Assembly: GCA_902586885.1 (NCBI GenBank)
Contig: CACIJG010000009.1
Coordinates: forward strand, 1-64,000
Reading direction: 5' to 3'
DNA from: an uncultured Alphaproteobacteria bacterium
Lineage (GTDB): Bacteria > Pseudomonadota > Alphaproteobacteria > Rhodobacterales > Rhodobacteraceae
Length of the DNA stretch: 64,000 nucleotides
Part shown: piece after piece, positions 25,951 to 35,057 of the stretch
Layout: every line of letters begins with the position of its first letter
Numbering within the stretch: position 1 is the stretch's first letter
Translations under genes and position numbers: made by a program
The notes under the pieces: model-generated
What the model saw: only the letters and a program-made list of their open reading frames with translations
Databases searched by the model: none
Told to the model about the DNA's origin: nothing

Positions 25951-27213
25951 ATGACTTTGCCAGAACATAAGCGAGACAAAAAAAAGACAGCTATTGTAAT
26001 TGGTGGCGGTATAATAGGGTTAACAACAGCTTATTGTCTCTCCAAGAAGGGTGTAAGAGTTACTGTTATTGACCCTGATTTTTCAGATTGTCGCGCATCC
26101 ACTGCTACTGCAGGTATTATTGGTGGTTCAAGCGTCATTCCTTGGGCAAGTTCTACCCTTTGGCCGCGCCTACCCGCACATCTTCTCAAACGCAATGGAC
26201 CCCTCGGTATAGCACTGCCCTTGCCAACCGATTTGCTGGGTTTTGTTAAGAATAGTGTAATGGCAGGTCGCCCTGAGACACGAAAAAAAAGCGCTAAAGG
26301 ACTAGCAAACTTGGGGTTGCGTGGATGGGATTATTGGCAAAGCTTATTAGTAGATTTACCAGAAGCTAGATCTTTGTTCAAACAAACTGGTTGCCTATTT
26401 TTTTGTGAAACCAATGACCAACTAAATATTGAAAATGAAAACAATATAATTCGGCGCGAATTTTCAATGGATATTACAGATCTATGCGCTGATGAGATGA
26501 AAACTCTAATTCCATCACTCAAGACCTCAGTAGCTGGAGGCTCTTGCGTGAACTTGGCAGGGCACGTAACAGATCCTTTAGCTCTTCAGAAAATCCTGAA
26601 AAAAGCGATACTTTCTCTGGGCGCCAACCTTATTAAATCGAATGTCTTAGGATTCACCAAATGTAAAGGAAAAGTGAATGCCGTTAAAGTGGAATCAAAA
26701 GAGTATAGAGCAGACACAATTATACTTTCTGCTGGCGCTGGCTCAGCGGGTTTAGCTAAAGATTTAGGAAATAATATTCCAATGGTCCCTGCTTGGGGGG
26801 CATCTGTAACTTTCACTAACACAGACATTAATTTAAAGACTCCCTTCCTGGTTTTAAGTGATGGTTTTGCTGTGACTGACTCAAAATTGGGATTGCGAGT
26901 TTCAGGTCTTCTTCAAATTGGAGGAGAAGGTAGAGTAAATAAGATGACAGACACACTGATTTATCATGCAAAGAAGTTGTTCGGTAATTTTAGTTATTCA
27001 AAGATTCTTCGTTTGACTGGGCCAAGACCACTTACTGCAGACTCTTTACCTTTTTTGGGGCAAGACCCACATTATTCGAATATTTTTCATAATTTTGGGC
27101 ACGGTCACTGGGGCTTAACCCACGCAGCAGTTTCAGCCAAAATTATGACTGATCTGATCATTGGACTTACCCCAGAAATTGATATTAGTCTATATAGAGT
27201 TAATCGCTATTAG
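25951..27213 (+). CDS. D-amino acid dehydrogenase-like FAD oxidoreductase (DadA family)
   Basis: Flavin oxidoreductase of the DAO/DadA family, 420 residues, expected to oxidise a D-amino acid to the 2-oxo acid and pass electrons to the respiratory chain. The FAD site GGGIIGLTTAYCLSKKG sits at about residues 18-34, and the C-terminal end has LTGPRPLTADSLPFLG and FHNFGHGHWGLTHA, the family signature that closes the flavin. No signal peptide or membrane helix. It is tail to tail, 5 bases apart, with the N-acyl-D-amino-acid deacylase gene, which supports a D-amino acid substrate. Confidence 0.85.
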   Translation: MTLPEHKRDKKKTAIVIGGGIIGLTTAYCLSKKGVRVTVIDPDFSDCRASTATAGIIGGSSVIPWASSTLWPRLPAHLLKRNGPLGIALPLPTDLLGFVKNSVMAGRPETRKKSAKGLANLGLRGWDYWQSLLVDLPEARSLFKQTGCLFFCETNDQLNIENENNIIRREFSMDITDLCADEMKTLIPSLKTSVAGGSCVNLAGHVTDPLALQKILKKAILSLGANLIKSNVLGFTKCKGKVNAVKVESKEYRADTIILSAGAGSAGLAKDLGNNIPMVPAWGASVTFTNTDINLKTPFLVLSDGFAVTDSKLGLRVSGLLQIGGEGRVNKMTDTLIYHAKKLFGNFSYSKILRLTGPRPLTADSLPFLGQDPHYSNIFHNFGHGHWGLTHAAVSAKIMTDLIIGLTPEIDISLYRVNRY

Positions 27214-27218
27214 CGACT

Positions 27219-28838
27219 TTAACTTGCGGCACGGGCCTCAAATTCCCTTATCACCCTACCAGCATTAACTGGCGTACGATTACCATCACGCATGGAGAAT
27301 TGGCCGTTGACCAAAACATGACAAATTCCTGAGGCATAGCGGCGTGGGGTTTTGGCTGTGACATTGCTCGCTATGTTTACTTTGTCAAAAACGCAAATAT
27401 CAGCATAAAAACCAGTCTTTAAATATCCACGATCTTTCAGTCCAAGCCTTCTAGCTGGAACAGATGTCAATTTGGCTAATCCCTCAGCTAGAGATAAAAT
27501 CTCACGATCCCGAACGTAATATTGAAGAAATCGTGCAGCCCAACCATACCCTGATAGAGAGCCAAGGTGATCTTTTAATATACCTTCATTTGCGGTTGCA
27601 ACTGTATCTGAAATCACCGCGCACTCTGCTTGACTTAGACATAAGTCTACATCGGTGTCACGAAAAGAGCGTGATGTCCAAAAACAAGCCATCATATCTT
27701 TACCTTCCTCAAGTAAAATATCCAATACAGCGTCGTAAGGGTGACAATTCCTCATTCTGCCTATTTCAGCAAAGTCCATACCAACTAGTTCTTTATTATG
27801 TGTAGCATTTAGAAGAACAATATCAGACCACTTTTCAGCTTTCACAATAAGCCACATTGGCTGCGAATTTTTCTTTATCTTTTCTCGCATCTCTTTATTG
27901 GCTAAGCGTTCCAATACATCATCAATCGTTCCGGCTTGCGCCCATTTGGGAAGAATTGCTGCCATAAATGTATGAGCCCAGTCATGAGGAATGACATCAA
28001 AAGCTATATCAACGTCATGCCGACGGGCTTGCTCAATCATTTCCAGAGTATGTTCCATAGCATGGTCTGGTGCTCCAAATTTTGGCTGAATATGACTTAT
28101 CTGAAGCTTTGCACCTGATTGGCGAGCTGTTGCAATAGCCTCTGTGAATCCTAGATCATAATGCGTATCTCGATTACGGACATGCGTCGCATAAAGTCTT
28201 TTATATTTTGCTGCAACTTCACATAGAGGCACAAGATGATGGGGAGCCGAGAGAATTCCAGGGAAATATTCCAGACCTGAGGAAAAGCCACCTGCACCCT
28301 CATCCATGCATTTATCTACCAAACGGGCCATGTCAGCTACCTCATCTTGTTCCCCTGGTTGAAGCTCTCCACCCATAATTGCCCTGTGGACAGTACCGTG
28401 CCCAACAAATGCCATCACGTTTACTCCCAGGCCTATTTTATCAAGAACGTCTAGATAATCTCCGAAGCCCAGCCAAGTATCATGTTTGGCCTTGGCTGTA
28501 TACCAGGGGGCAATTCTAGGAATAACATCTGGAGAATTTACAGGAGCACAGCTGTGGCCACATTGGCCAATGACTTCCGTTGTTACACCTTGATGCACCT
28601 GACTTTCAGCTCGTCCGTCTGCAATAAGCGTAAAGTCGGAGTGAGTGTGCATATCGATAAAGCCTGGAGAAACAACTAACCCATCTACGTTTATAGCACT
28701 CTCTGCGTTCGAAGGCTTTAAAACACCTGCTGGTTCAACCGCCGAAATAATCCCGTCTTTAATGGCAACATCACCAATTATACTCTCATTTCCTGAACCA
28801 TCAAAAACTTCGCCACCTTTCAAAATTAAATCAAACAT
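27219..28838 (-). CDS. N-acyl-D-amino-acid deacylase / D-aminoacylase family amidohydrolase
   Basis: Zn amidohydrolase of 539 residues. Metal-binding DMHTHSDF at about residues 62-69, then VTTEVIGQCGHSCAPV near 88-103 where the bridging Cys of D-aminoacylases occurs; ATHVRNRD (near 216) and SHIQPKFG (near 246) supply further His ligands, and the C-terminal domain has the LGLKDRGYLKTGFYADICVFD strand. It should release free D-amino acids from N-acyl derivatives. It is the third-from-last product of a leftward TRAP locus (10 bases from dctM), and DadA lies just beyond, giving an uptake, deacylation, oxidation sequence. Confidence 0.88.
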   Translation of the reverse strand: MFDLILKGGEVFDGSGNESIIGDVAIKDGIISAVEPAGVLKPSNAESAINVDGLVVSPGFIDMHTHSDFTLIADGRAESQVHQGVTTEVIGQCGHSCAPVNSPDVIPRIAPWYTAKAKHDTWLGFGDYLDVLDKIGLGVNVMAFVGHGTVHRAIMGGELQPGEQDEVADMARLVDKCMDEGAGGFSSGLEYFPGILSAPHHLVPLCEVAAKYKRLYATHVRNRDTHYDLGFTEAIATARQSGAKLQISHIQPKFGAPDHAMEHTLEMIEQARRHDVDIAFDVIPHDWAHTFMAAILPKWAQAGTIDDVLERLANKEMREKIKKNSQPMWLIVKAEKWSDIVLLNATHNKELVGMDFAEIGRMRNCHPYDAVLDILLEEGKDMMACFWTSRSFRDTDVDLCLSQAECAVISDTVATANEGILKDHLGSLSGYGWAARFLQYYVRDREILSLAEGLAKLTSVPARRLGLKDRGYLKTGFYADICVFDKVNIASNVTAKTPRRYASGICHVLVNGQFSMRDGNRTPVNAGRVIREFEARAAS

Positions 28839-28847
28839 ATTTTTCTC

Positions 28848-30137
28848 CTATAGTGCTGGTCCATAAAGCCAATCCGGCAAAAATAGTGATATTTCAGGAA
28901 AGAAAATCAATATCAAGAGACCGATAATATATGCAAATATAAACGGGATCACCGCAACCGATATTCTCTCAATGGAAATACCTGATATACGTGCCGCAAC
29001 TGATAGATTGCCGCCAAGTGGTGGTGTCAAAAACCCTATTTCACAAGTAATTACTGTAAAGATACCAAACAGTACTGGATCAACACCCAAAGATAACATC
29101 AGCGGCAGAAATACTGCAGTGAACAGAACAATCTGGGCAAGTGACTCCATAAAAGTCCCAATGAATATATAGAAAATACCAACCATTATAAGTATCAGAA
29201 ATTTATTGTCTGTAATTGATGTAATGCCTTCCTGAACTGCACTGGGAACATCATAAAATGCAGTTAACTGACCAAACGCTAATGTAGGTGCGATTATTAT
29301 AAGAATACCAGTTAAGAGTGCTGTAAATCTCAAAGCCTCAATAATTTTCTTTAAAGTTAACTCTCTGTAAACAAATAAGCCGACTACCAAAGAGTAAAAA
29401 ACGGCAACTCCCGCGGCCTCTGAGGGAGTAAAAGCTCCACCATATATTCCTCCTAAGATCAATACAGGAGCACCAATTGACCACTTACCATCCCAAGCCG
29501 CCTTTAGAAATGGACTCCAAGAAAACTTTTCTCCTTGACCGCCATAACCACGTCTTCGGGCAATTATATACGTTGTAATCATCAAAAGGCCAGTAATGAC
29601 AATACCAGGCATAACACCTGCAAGGAATAACCTTGGTATTGAGGTGTCTGAAACAAGCCCATAAATAATTAAAAGATTGGAAGGAGGAATTAAACTTCCT
29701 AGAGCACCTCCTGCAGCCGTAATTCCAGCAGCAAATGGAACGTCATAACCCTCCCGTTTCATTGCGGGAACAGTTACAGAACCGATCGCTGCTGTTGTTG
29801 CGGGACCTGAGCCTGAAAGCGCTGCGAATAGCATACATGCAAAAACTGTTACCAAACCCATGGAACCGCGGTAGGCACCTACCAGTGTTGTAGCAATCCC
29901 TATCATTCTGGTAGCCATTCCCCCAACCTCCATAAGGCGACCAGCTAAAACAAAAAGTGGAATGGTTAAAAGAGGAAAAGGAGTAAGACTACCGTAACCA
30001 GTTTGTGCAATCAAGGTATAAGGAATATCTATCATATAAATCGCGACAGCAGTAGTAACCCCCACTGCAACAAAAAGTGGCACACCCATAATGGTAAGAA
30101 CTACAAAAACGATAGCTAGAATCGCGAGTGGACTCAT
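28848..30137 (-). CDS. dctM: TRAP transporter large permease (DctM)
   Basis: 12-helix permease of a tripartite ATP-independent periplasmic transporter, 429 residues. Typical DctM segments: TIPLFVLAGRLMEVGGMA near residue 58-75, ALSGSGPATTAAIGSVTVPAM near 106-126, AGGALGSLIPPSN near 141-153 and TPPLGGNLSVAARISG near the C-terminus. The start overlaps the dctQ stop (ATGA at 30134-30137). Cotranscribed with dctQ and the deacylase gene. The uptake substrate is likely an N-acyl-amino acid or related compound, judged only from the neighbour. Confidence 0.95.
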   Translation of the reverse strand: MSPLAILAIVFVVLTIMGVPLFVAVGVTTAVAIYMIDIPYTLIAQTGYGSLTPFPLLTIPLFVLAGRLMEVGGMATRMIGIATTLVGAYRGSMGLVTVFACMLFAALSGSGPATTAAIGSVTVPAMKREGYDVPFAAGITAAGGALGSLIPPSNLLIIYGLVSDTSIPRLFLAGVMPGIVITGLLMITTYIIARRRGYGGQGEKFSWSPFLKAAWDGKWSIGAPVLILGGIYGGAFTPSEAAGVAVFYSLVVGLFVYRELTLKKIIEALRFTALLTGILIIIAPTLAFGQLTAFYDVPSAVQEGITSITDNKFLILIMVGIFYIFIGTFMESLAQIVLFTAVFLPLMLSLGVDPVLFGIFTVITCEIGFLTPPLGGNLSVAARISGISIERISVAVIPFIFAYIIGLLILIFFPEISLFLPDWLYGPAL

Positions 30138-30667
30138 TTATGAACCTCAATTTCATCAAGGTCACCGGTTTCTTTAAGTTCACCAGGTAAGCCTTCTTTG
30201 CCATCACGCATCCAAAAATAATAAGTTTGAATAAGTCGTAAAAGCATCAAAGTATATCCCACAACCATAATCGTCTGAGGATAAAATTGATCAACACCAA
30301 GACTTGGACTGGTTTCAGTAAATCGCCAAAAGACATAAAGATAGTCCCAACTTACCCTTATCATAAAAACACAAAACAAAGCCCAAATTATGTCTGCGAG
30401 TATCACTATGTATTTACCAAAACGTGTGGGAAGGGATTGAACCGCAACCATTATTCGGATATGAAAGCGCTCACGAACACAAAGTGCAGCTCCAGTATAA
30501 ACCGCCCAAACCATTGCATAAGCCGCGGTTTCTTCTGTCCAGCGCAAGGCCATTTCAAATATGTATCTTGCAATAACTTGACTGATCACAGCAACCGAAA
30601 TTATTACTAGACAAGTACAACAAACAAACTCTTCCAGATGGCGTTCGAGCCAACGTAAAATAAGCAA
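30134..30667 (-). CDS. dctQ: TRAP transporter small permease (DctQ)
   Basis: Four-helix small membrane subunit of the TRAP transporter, 177 residues. Characteristic W- and ER-containing block FEMALRWTEETAAYAMVW followed by GAALCVRERFHIRI is seen at about residues 33-70. The C-terminal 25 residues are charged and cytoplasmic. It is encoded between dctP and dctM; a strong hairpin (30697-30714) separates it from dctP. Confidence 0.93.
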   Translation of the reverse strand: MLILRWLERHLEEFVCCTCLVIISVAVISQVIARYIFEMALRWTEETAAYAMVWAVYTGAALCVRERFHIRIMVAVQSLPTRFGKYIVILADIIWALFCVFMIRVSWDYLYVFWRFTETSPSLGVDQFYPQTIMVVGYTLMLLRLIQTYYFWMRDGKEGLPGELKETGDLDEIEVHK

Positions 30668-30696
30668 ACCCAGTCTCCTAAATGATAAAAAATAAA

Positions 30697-30714
30697 GGGG
30701 GCTTTAAAGCCCCC
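30697..30714 (-). terminator. terminator-like palindrome between dctP and dctQ
   Basis: GGGGGCTTTAAAGCCCCC is a perfect 18-base palindrome. On the minus strand it follows the dctP stop by 12 bases and is followed by TTTATTTTTT, giving an intrinsic terminator. It probably lets dctP be made in excess over the permease genes, a common TRAP arrangement. Confidence 0.8.
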
Positions 30715-30726
30715 TTCATGTTCATA

Positions 30727-31725
30727 TTAATTGGCTGCTGCCTGAATTTTCTTAACTAGGTCAACAAACTCTTTGCCACGCTTTTTCGCAAACATATCTT
30801 GAACAGACTTGCCAGCCTCTACAAATTCAGCTTTGTCAGGTGTAGTCATAGCCATACCACCTTTTTCAACCAACCACTGACGGATTTCTGCAGTTTCATT
30901 TGCAACTTGAGAGCGCATCTCTGCACCTGCGTCTGTTGCTGCTCTTAAAATCTGCTCTCGCTGTTCATCTGATAGCTTCTTCATAAAATTGTCAGATGCA
31001 AATAGAGGAGCCATGGCAACAAAGTGCTCTAATATTACAAGATGTGGTTCAAATTCGTAAAACTTCATATCTCTAATAAAAGCTGTACCATTATCACCGC
31101 CATCAACAGTACCAGTTTGCAATGCTGTCGGTGTTTCTGACCATGCTAAAGGTACTGGATTAGCGCCAAAAGCCTCAAATGTTGCAAGCATAACTTCGTT
31201 TTTAGGCACCCGAATTTTTAATCCTGCCATGTCTGCCATTGTGTTAACTGGACGCTTTGAGTTAAAAAAGTCTCTGTACAATGCGGGACCAAAACTAAGT
31301 AAGTGAACAGAAGTGTCTTTCTGCAACTGAGATTTCATAAAATCTCCCACATCTCCATCGACAACATCCTCAAGGTGTTTTGCGTTTTGAAAGATGTAGG
31401 GCAATACAGTAACATCCATTAGTGGCCAGTGTGGTGATACATTGTTTGCTGTAATAAAAAAACCATCGACGGTGCCAAGTTGCATAGCCTTGAACCCCTC
31501 ATCCTCTGAGCTTATCTGGTTACAGCAACGTAGTTTAACATCCACAGATCCACCTGTATATTCCTCTGCTTTGGCTTCAAAAATTTTTCCAAACCGACCA
31601 TATAGTGATTCTTCAGGAGCACCAAAACCAAGGTTCATAGTGATGTCTGCAGCAACTGCAACAGTTGATGTCATCCCCATAATTAAGGCGGACGCAATAA
31701 AATTTTTTATTTTAAGATATTTCAT
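30727..31725 (-). CDS. dctP: TRAP transporter substrate-binding protein (DctP)
   Basis: Periplasmic solute-binding protein, 332 residues. A Sec signal peptide is clear: basic KIKNF, a hydrophobic stretch and cleavage after AVAA near residue 28. The mature protein shows the DctP fold with the LKIRVPKNEVMLATFEAFG segment (conserved carboxylate-binding Arg) near residue 175 and VPLAWSETPTALQTGTVDGG near 192-211, then GDNGTAF. First gene of the leftward dctP-dctQ-dctM-deacylase locus; its promoter is in the 31726-31976 gap. Confidence 0.95.
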   Translation of the reverse strand: MKYLKIKNFIASALIMGMTSTVAVAADITMNLGFGAPEESLYGRFGKIFEAKAEEYTGGSVDVKLRCCNQISSEDEGFKAMQLGTVDGFFITANNVSPHWPLMDVTVLPYIFQNAKHLEDVVDGDVGDFMKSQLQKDTSVHLLSFGPALYRDFFNSKRPVNTMADMAGLKIRVPKNEVMLATFEAFGANPVPLAWSETPTALQTGTVDGGDNGTAFIRDMKFYEFEPHLVILEHFVAMAPLFASDNFMKKLSDEQREQILRAATDAGAEMRSQVANETAEIRQWLVEKGGMAMTTPDKAEFVEAGKSVQDMFAKKRGKEFVDLVKKIQAAAN

Positions 31726-31976
31726 TTTCTTCCCCTTCTTTATTTTACTTATATAAATGGTAGGGTCAGAATTTACATAAGGTCAACTAGATTCTGATGA
31801 ATTATAATAATTTGCATACCTATTATGCATTATATATATACTTTATTTTCTTTGTTGGCTTAAACAAATTCTATTCAAAACTAAGAAATCATATAAAATA
31901 TGAAAGAGTAAATAATTAACGAGGAAATTAAGAATTGGATGTTCGAAGAGCTTCCCAAATTACTAATGTTGGATAA

Positions 31977-32753
31977 ATGAACGGTTTGTCCACCCATTTA
32001 GAAAGATTTAGCTTGAAGGGTCGGCGAGCATTGATAACCGGTGCAACACGCGGTATCGGTTTGGCAATTTCCAAGGCTATGTGTGAAGCTGGCGCCAAAG
32101 TTTATATAAATGGTAGAGATCCTGATACCATAGACAAACTTTGTATTGATATGACAGCTAGTGGATACCAAGTTTTTCCTGCATCATTTGATGTCACCGA
32201 GGCTAGTGCTTTCGAAAAATGGTTGGAAGCTACCGCAGAACCTCCGGATATTCTTGTTAACAATGCAGCGATCAGGCACCGGTACCCCATAAATAAAATT
32301 ACGCCTGAAGACTTTTCGAATGTTATAGAAGTTAATCTCAATTCAGCTTTTGCACTAGCAAGGAACTTTGCAACGCGTGTTAAAAACTCTGAAAAATCTG
32401 GTTCAATAATTAATATTACCTCTATCGCTGGCCCAAGAGCTCGTCCAGGAGATGCCGCATATACTGCTGCAAAGGGAGGACTTGATGCCCTGACACGTTC
32501 ATTGGCCGTTGAATTAGCGTCTGCTGGGATTCGTTGCAATGCAATTGCTCCGGGATACTTTGCTACTGAGGCAAACGCACCTTGGGTAGGAGATGAATCC
32601 ACCGAGAAGTTTATTGAGGCCCGCATACCTCTGAAAAGATGGGGGAAACCCGAAGAGATCGCAGGTGCAGCGGTGTTTTTGGCCTCTGACGCCGCATCTT
32701 ATATTAATGGACATACATTGGTTATTGATGCAGGAATGACTATCAATTTCTAA
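31977..32753 (+). CDS. SDR family oxidoreductase, gluconate 5-dehydrogenase-like
   Basis: Classical short-chain dehydrogenase, 258 residues. NAD(P) motif GATRGIG (about residues 22-28), NNAA (about 97-100), catalytic Ser in ITSIAG, the YTAAKGG Tyr-Lys pair (about 161-167) and NAIAPGYF. An N-terminal FSLKGRRALITG is the typical entry of the gluconate 5-dehydrogenase or 3-oxoacyl reductase groups. Substrate is not resolved. Divergent from dctP across a 250-base AT-rich gap; convergent with the CoA-transferase gene. A possible 13-codon frame (31940-31979) overlaps its start but is not called. Confidence 0.9.
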   Translation: MNGLSTHLERFSLKGRRALITGATRGIGLAISKAMCEAGAKVYINGRDPDTIDKLCIDMTASGYQVFPASFDVTEASAFEKWLEATAEPPDILVNNAAIRHRYPINKITPEDFSNVIEVNLNSAFALARNFATRVKNSEKSGSIINITSIAGPRARPGDAAYTAAKGGLDALTRSLAVELASAGIRCNAIAPGYFATEANAPWVGDESTEKFIEARIPLKRWGKPEEIAGAAVFLASDAASYINGHTLVIDAGMTINF

Positions 32754-32832
32754 AAATCTATATCTGGTAAAGCATGGAAATTTATAAAAAAAATTAGTCT
32801 TATAAAAATCATATTTTTGTTTTATCTTATTT

Positions 32833-34068
32833 CTAAATAACACCTTTATTTTTTAATTCATTTATTTTCCGATCATCCATTCCTAAAAAATTTTTGAGTA
32901 CCTGATTATTATTTTCTCCAAGATTTGGAGCTCTTTTAACGGAGTGTTGGGGCATATCAGAAAGTTTTATTGGATTTCCAAACATCTTGACTACCTCACT
33001 GAGTACAGGCATATCAACAATCATGTTCCTATCCAGTAACTGCACATCTTCAATAACTTCACTTATCCCTTTAATGGGACTAAGTGGCACTTTGTCTGCT
33101 AACATCGCCTCTAGCTCAGCTTTTGTATATCGGCTAAACCAACCATTTATTAGAGGTTTAATCCGTCTTTCATAAACTTCCTTATTAAATCTTTTATGCA
33201 TGGTATCTATCTCTGGATCTGTCGACAATTCGTTTGATCCAAAGACTTTTAGTGTTTCTTTCCACTGTTTATCATTGTAACCACCAAAAAAAACATAGCC
33301 GTCCTTACATCGGAATTGCTCATATGGACGAACAAACGCATGGTCGTTTCCAGTTGGTTTAGCCTCCTCGTTATTCACCGAATAACGAAGAAGTGCACTT
33401 TCAGTGAGACATAAGGTTGAGTCTACCTGAGCAACGTCAACCATTTGTCCTTTTCCTGTTTTCTCTGCCTCTCTCAAAGCTACAATAGTTCCTATGGTTC
33501 CAAAAAAGCAGGCAGCCAAATCTCCTATAATTGTTCCTACACGAACGGGTGGCCTATCAGGATATCCATTCATTGACCACAAGCCGCTTTCGGCTTGCCC
33601 GGTATTATCGAAGCTAGGTCTTGAAGATTTAGGGCCTGTTTGCCCAAAACCACTTATAGCAGTATAAACAAGAGCCTCATTTTCTTTTTGAAGACTATCA
33701 TATCCCAAGCCTAAACTTTCCATAACGCCTGGACGAAAATTTTCTACTAGAATATTTGCTTTTGTTACTAATTCTCTCAAAATCTTACTACCATCTTCAG
33801 ACTTAAGATCAATTGTCATGCCTAATTTATTCCTATTATATTGAGCAAAAAAAGCACTTTCATTGTCACTTTTTGTGAATGGAGGAAAGTTGCGCGTGTA
33901 GTCAGGATCATTAGGGTTTTCAATTTTTATTACTGTTGCACCTAGATCGGCAAGAATCATTGAGCAGTAGGGTCCTGCGACCACCCTGGTGATATCCAAT
34001 ACAATAACACCTTCTAACGGTAATTTTTTTTCACTATTTTTATTTTCTAGGGTCATGAAGATCGCCAT
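32833..34068 (-). CDS. CaiB/BaiF family CoA-transferase (class III)
   Basis: Class III CoA-transferase (formyl-CoA/carnitine type), 411 residues. Family segments: GVIVLDITRVVAGPYCSMIL near residues 20-39, KIENPNDPD near 48-56, YNRNKLGMTIDLKS near 77-90, VENFRPGVMESLGLGYD near 109-125 and the catalytic aspartate in FDNTGQAESGLWS near 158-170. CoA donor and acceptor cannot be told. Single gene with no close cotranscribed neighbour. Confidence 0.9.
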   Translation of the reverse strand: MAIFMTLENKNSEKKLPLEGVIVLDITRVVAGPYCSMILADLGATVIKIENPNDPDYTRNFPPFTKSDNESAFFAQYNRNKLGMTIDLKSEDGSKILRELVTKANILVENFRPGVMESLGLGYDSLQKENEALVYTAISGFGQTGPKSSRPSFDNTGQAESGLWSMNGYPDRPPVRVGTIIGDLAACFFGTIGTIVALREAEKTGKGQMVDVAQVDSTLCLTESALLRYSVNNEEAKPTGNDHAFVRPYEQFRCKDGYVFFGGYNDKQWKETLKVFGSNELSTDPEIDTMHKRFNKEVYERRIKPLINGWFSRYTKAELEAMLADKVPLSPIKGISEVIEDVQLLDRNMIVDMPVLSEVVKMFGNPIKLSDMPQHSVKRAPNLGENNNQVLKNFLGMDDRKINELKNKGVI

Positions 34069-34243
34069 ATATTTTTATTTGTCAAAAGACTATTATCTCA
34101 CATTGTGTTTCAAAAAATAAAAAAATAATTTTTACCTCTCTAACTTTTTCATCTTCAAATCTGACTGAATTAATTTAGTAGCATAAAGTTTATATTTTCA
34201 ATCTAGAAATATTAAACTAAAATTAGATCATATAAACGCATTG

Positions 34244-34249
34244 AAAGGA
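34244..34249 (+). promoter_or_regulatory. Shine-Dalgarno AAAGGA deciding the amidotransferase start
   Basis: AAAGGA ends 8 bases before the ATA at 34258. It supports translation starting at the ATA and not at the internal TTG at 34354, which has no such sequence. Confidence 0.5.
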
Positions 34250-34257
34250 TAACGTAA

Positions 34258-34980
34258 ATAAAAATTCTTGTTTTTAATCATGTAAAGGAAATAAATCTAG
34301 GCTTATTTGAAGAGTTCATCAGACATGATAAACATGAAGTTGAGATATTTGATTTGTCAAGAAATGGCCCTTTACCTACATGCGAAAACTTTGATGCCTT
34401 ATGGGTTATGGGAGGGCATATGAACGTTTGGGAAGAAACAAAGTACCCTTGGTTAATACAAGAAAAATCATTTATCAAGAATTGGGTTTTGAATCTCAAA
34501 AAACCATTTTTTGGCATCTGTCTTGGACATCAATTACTTGGTGAAGCTTTAGGAGGAACAGTTGAAAAAGCCAAGACTCCGGAAATAGGATTTAAAAATT
34601 TGAGTGTGGACAAAAATGCCATAAAGGAGGGCTTCTTGAGAGGGTTTCCCACTCACCAATCTGTTTTGCAAGGTCACTCTGCAGAAATTACAAACTTGCC
34701 CGCTAACGGCGTGTCAGTTTTAGCTTCCTCAAAGCTTTGTTCTATACAAGTTATACAATATCTCAACCATGCATTTTCAGTCCAATTTCATCCAGAAGCG
34801 ATTGAAAACACTCTGCGTGACTGGCTATCTATTCCACAGATAAAGAAAGATTTTGATAAAGCTTTAGGTAAATCAGGAATAGACAAACTAAAATCTTTTT
34901 ACAAAAAAAATGGTATTACACTAAAAAGAGCTGCCAAGGTTCTCTACAAAAACTGGATCAGTGAAACAACTAGAACTTGA
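34258..34980 (+). CDS. type 1 glutamine amidotransferase; proposed ATA start
   Basis: Class I GATase (GMP synthase-glutaminase-like), 240 residues from the proposed start. The nucleophile elbow CLGHQLLGEALGG and the His-Glu pair in QFHPEAIE are both present, so the triad is complete. The normal family N-terminus (strand 1, here KILVFNHVKEINLGLFEEF) is encoded upstream of the only canonical start, TTG 34354, which would remove 32 conserved residues. An in-frame stop at 34255 means initiation must be at ATA 34258 or ATT 34264. Glutaminase partner or independent target is unknown. Confidence 0.8.
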   Translation: MKILVFNHVKEINLGLFEEFIRHDKHEVEIFDLSRNGPLPTCENFDALWVMGGHMNVWEETKYPWLIQEKSFIKNWVLNLKKPFFGICLGHQLLGEALGGTVEKAKTPEIGFKNLSVDKNAIKEGFLRGFPTHQSVLQGHSAEITNLPANGVSVLASSKLCSIQVIQYLNHAFSVQFHPEAIENTLRDWLSIPQIKKDFDKALGKSGIDKLKSFYKKNGITLKRAAKVLYKNWISETTRT

Positions 34981-35057
34981 TAATTTTCTTTTATCATCCT
35001 GATGGAAATATAGTTAATAGCCTGAACAATAAAAATTAAAAAACTGAGGAGAGAAAA

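Noticed and set aside
31940-31979. 13-codon frame ending on the SDR start (ATGA)
   Set aside because: Too short and without a convincing ribosome site; a chance overlap is likely in AT-rich sequence.
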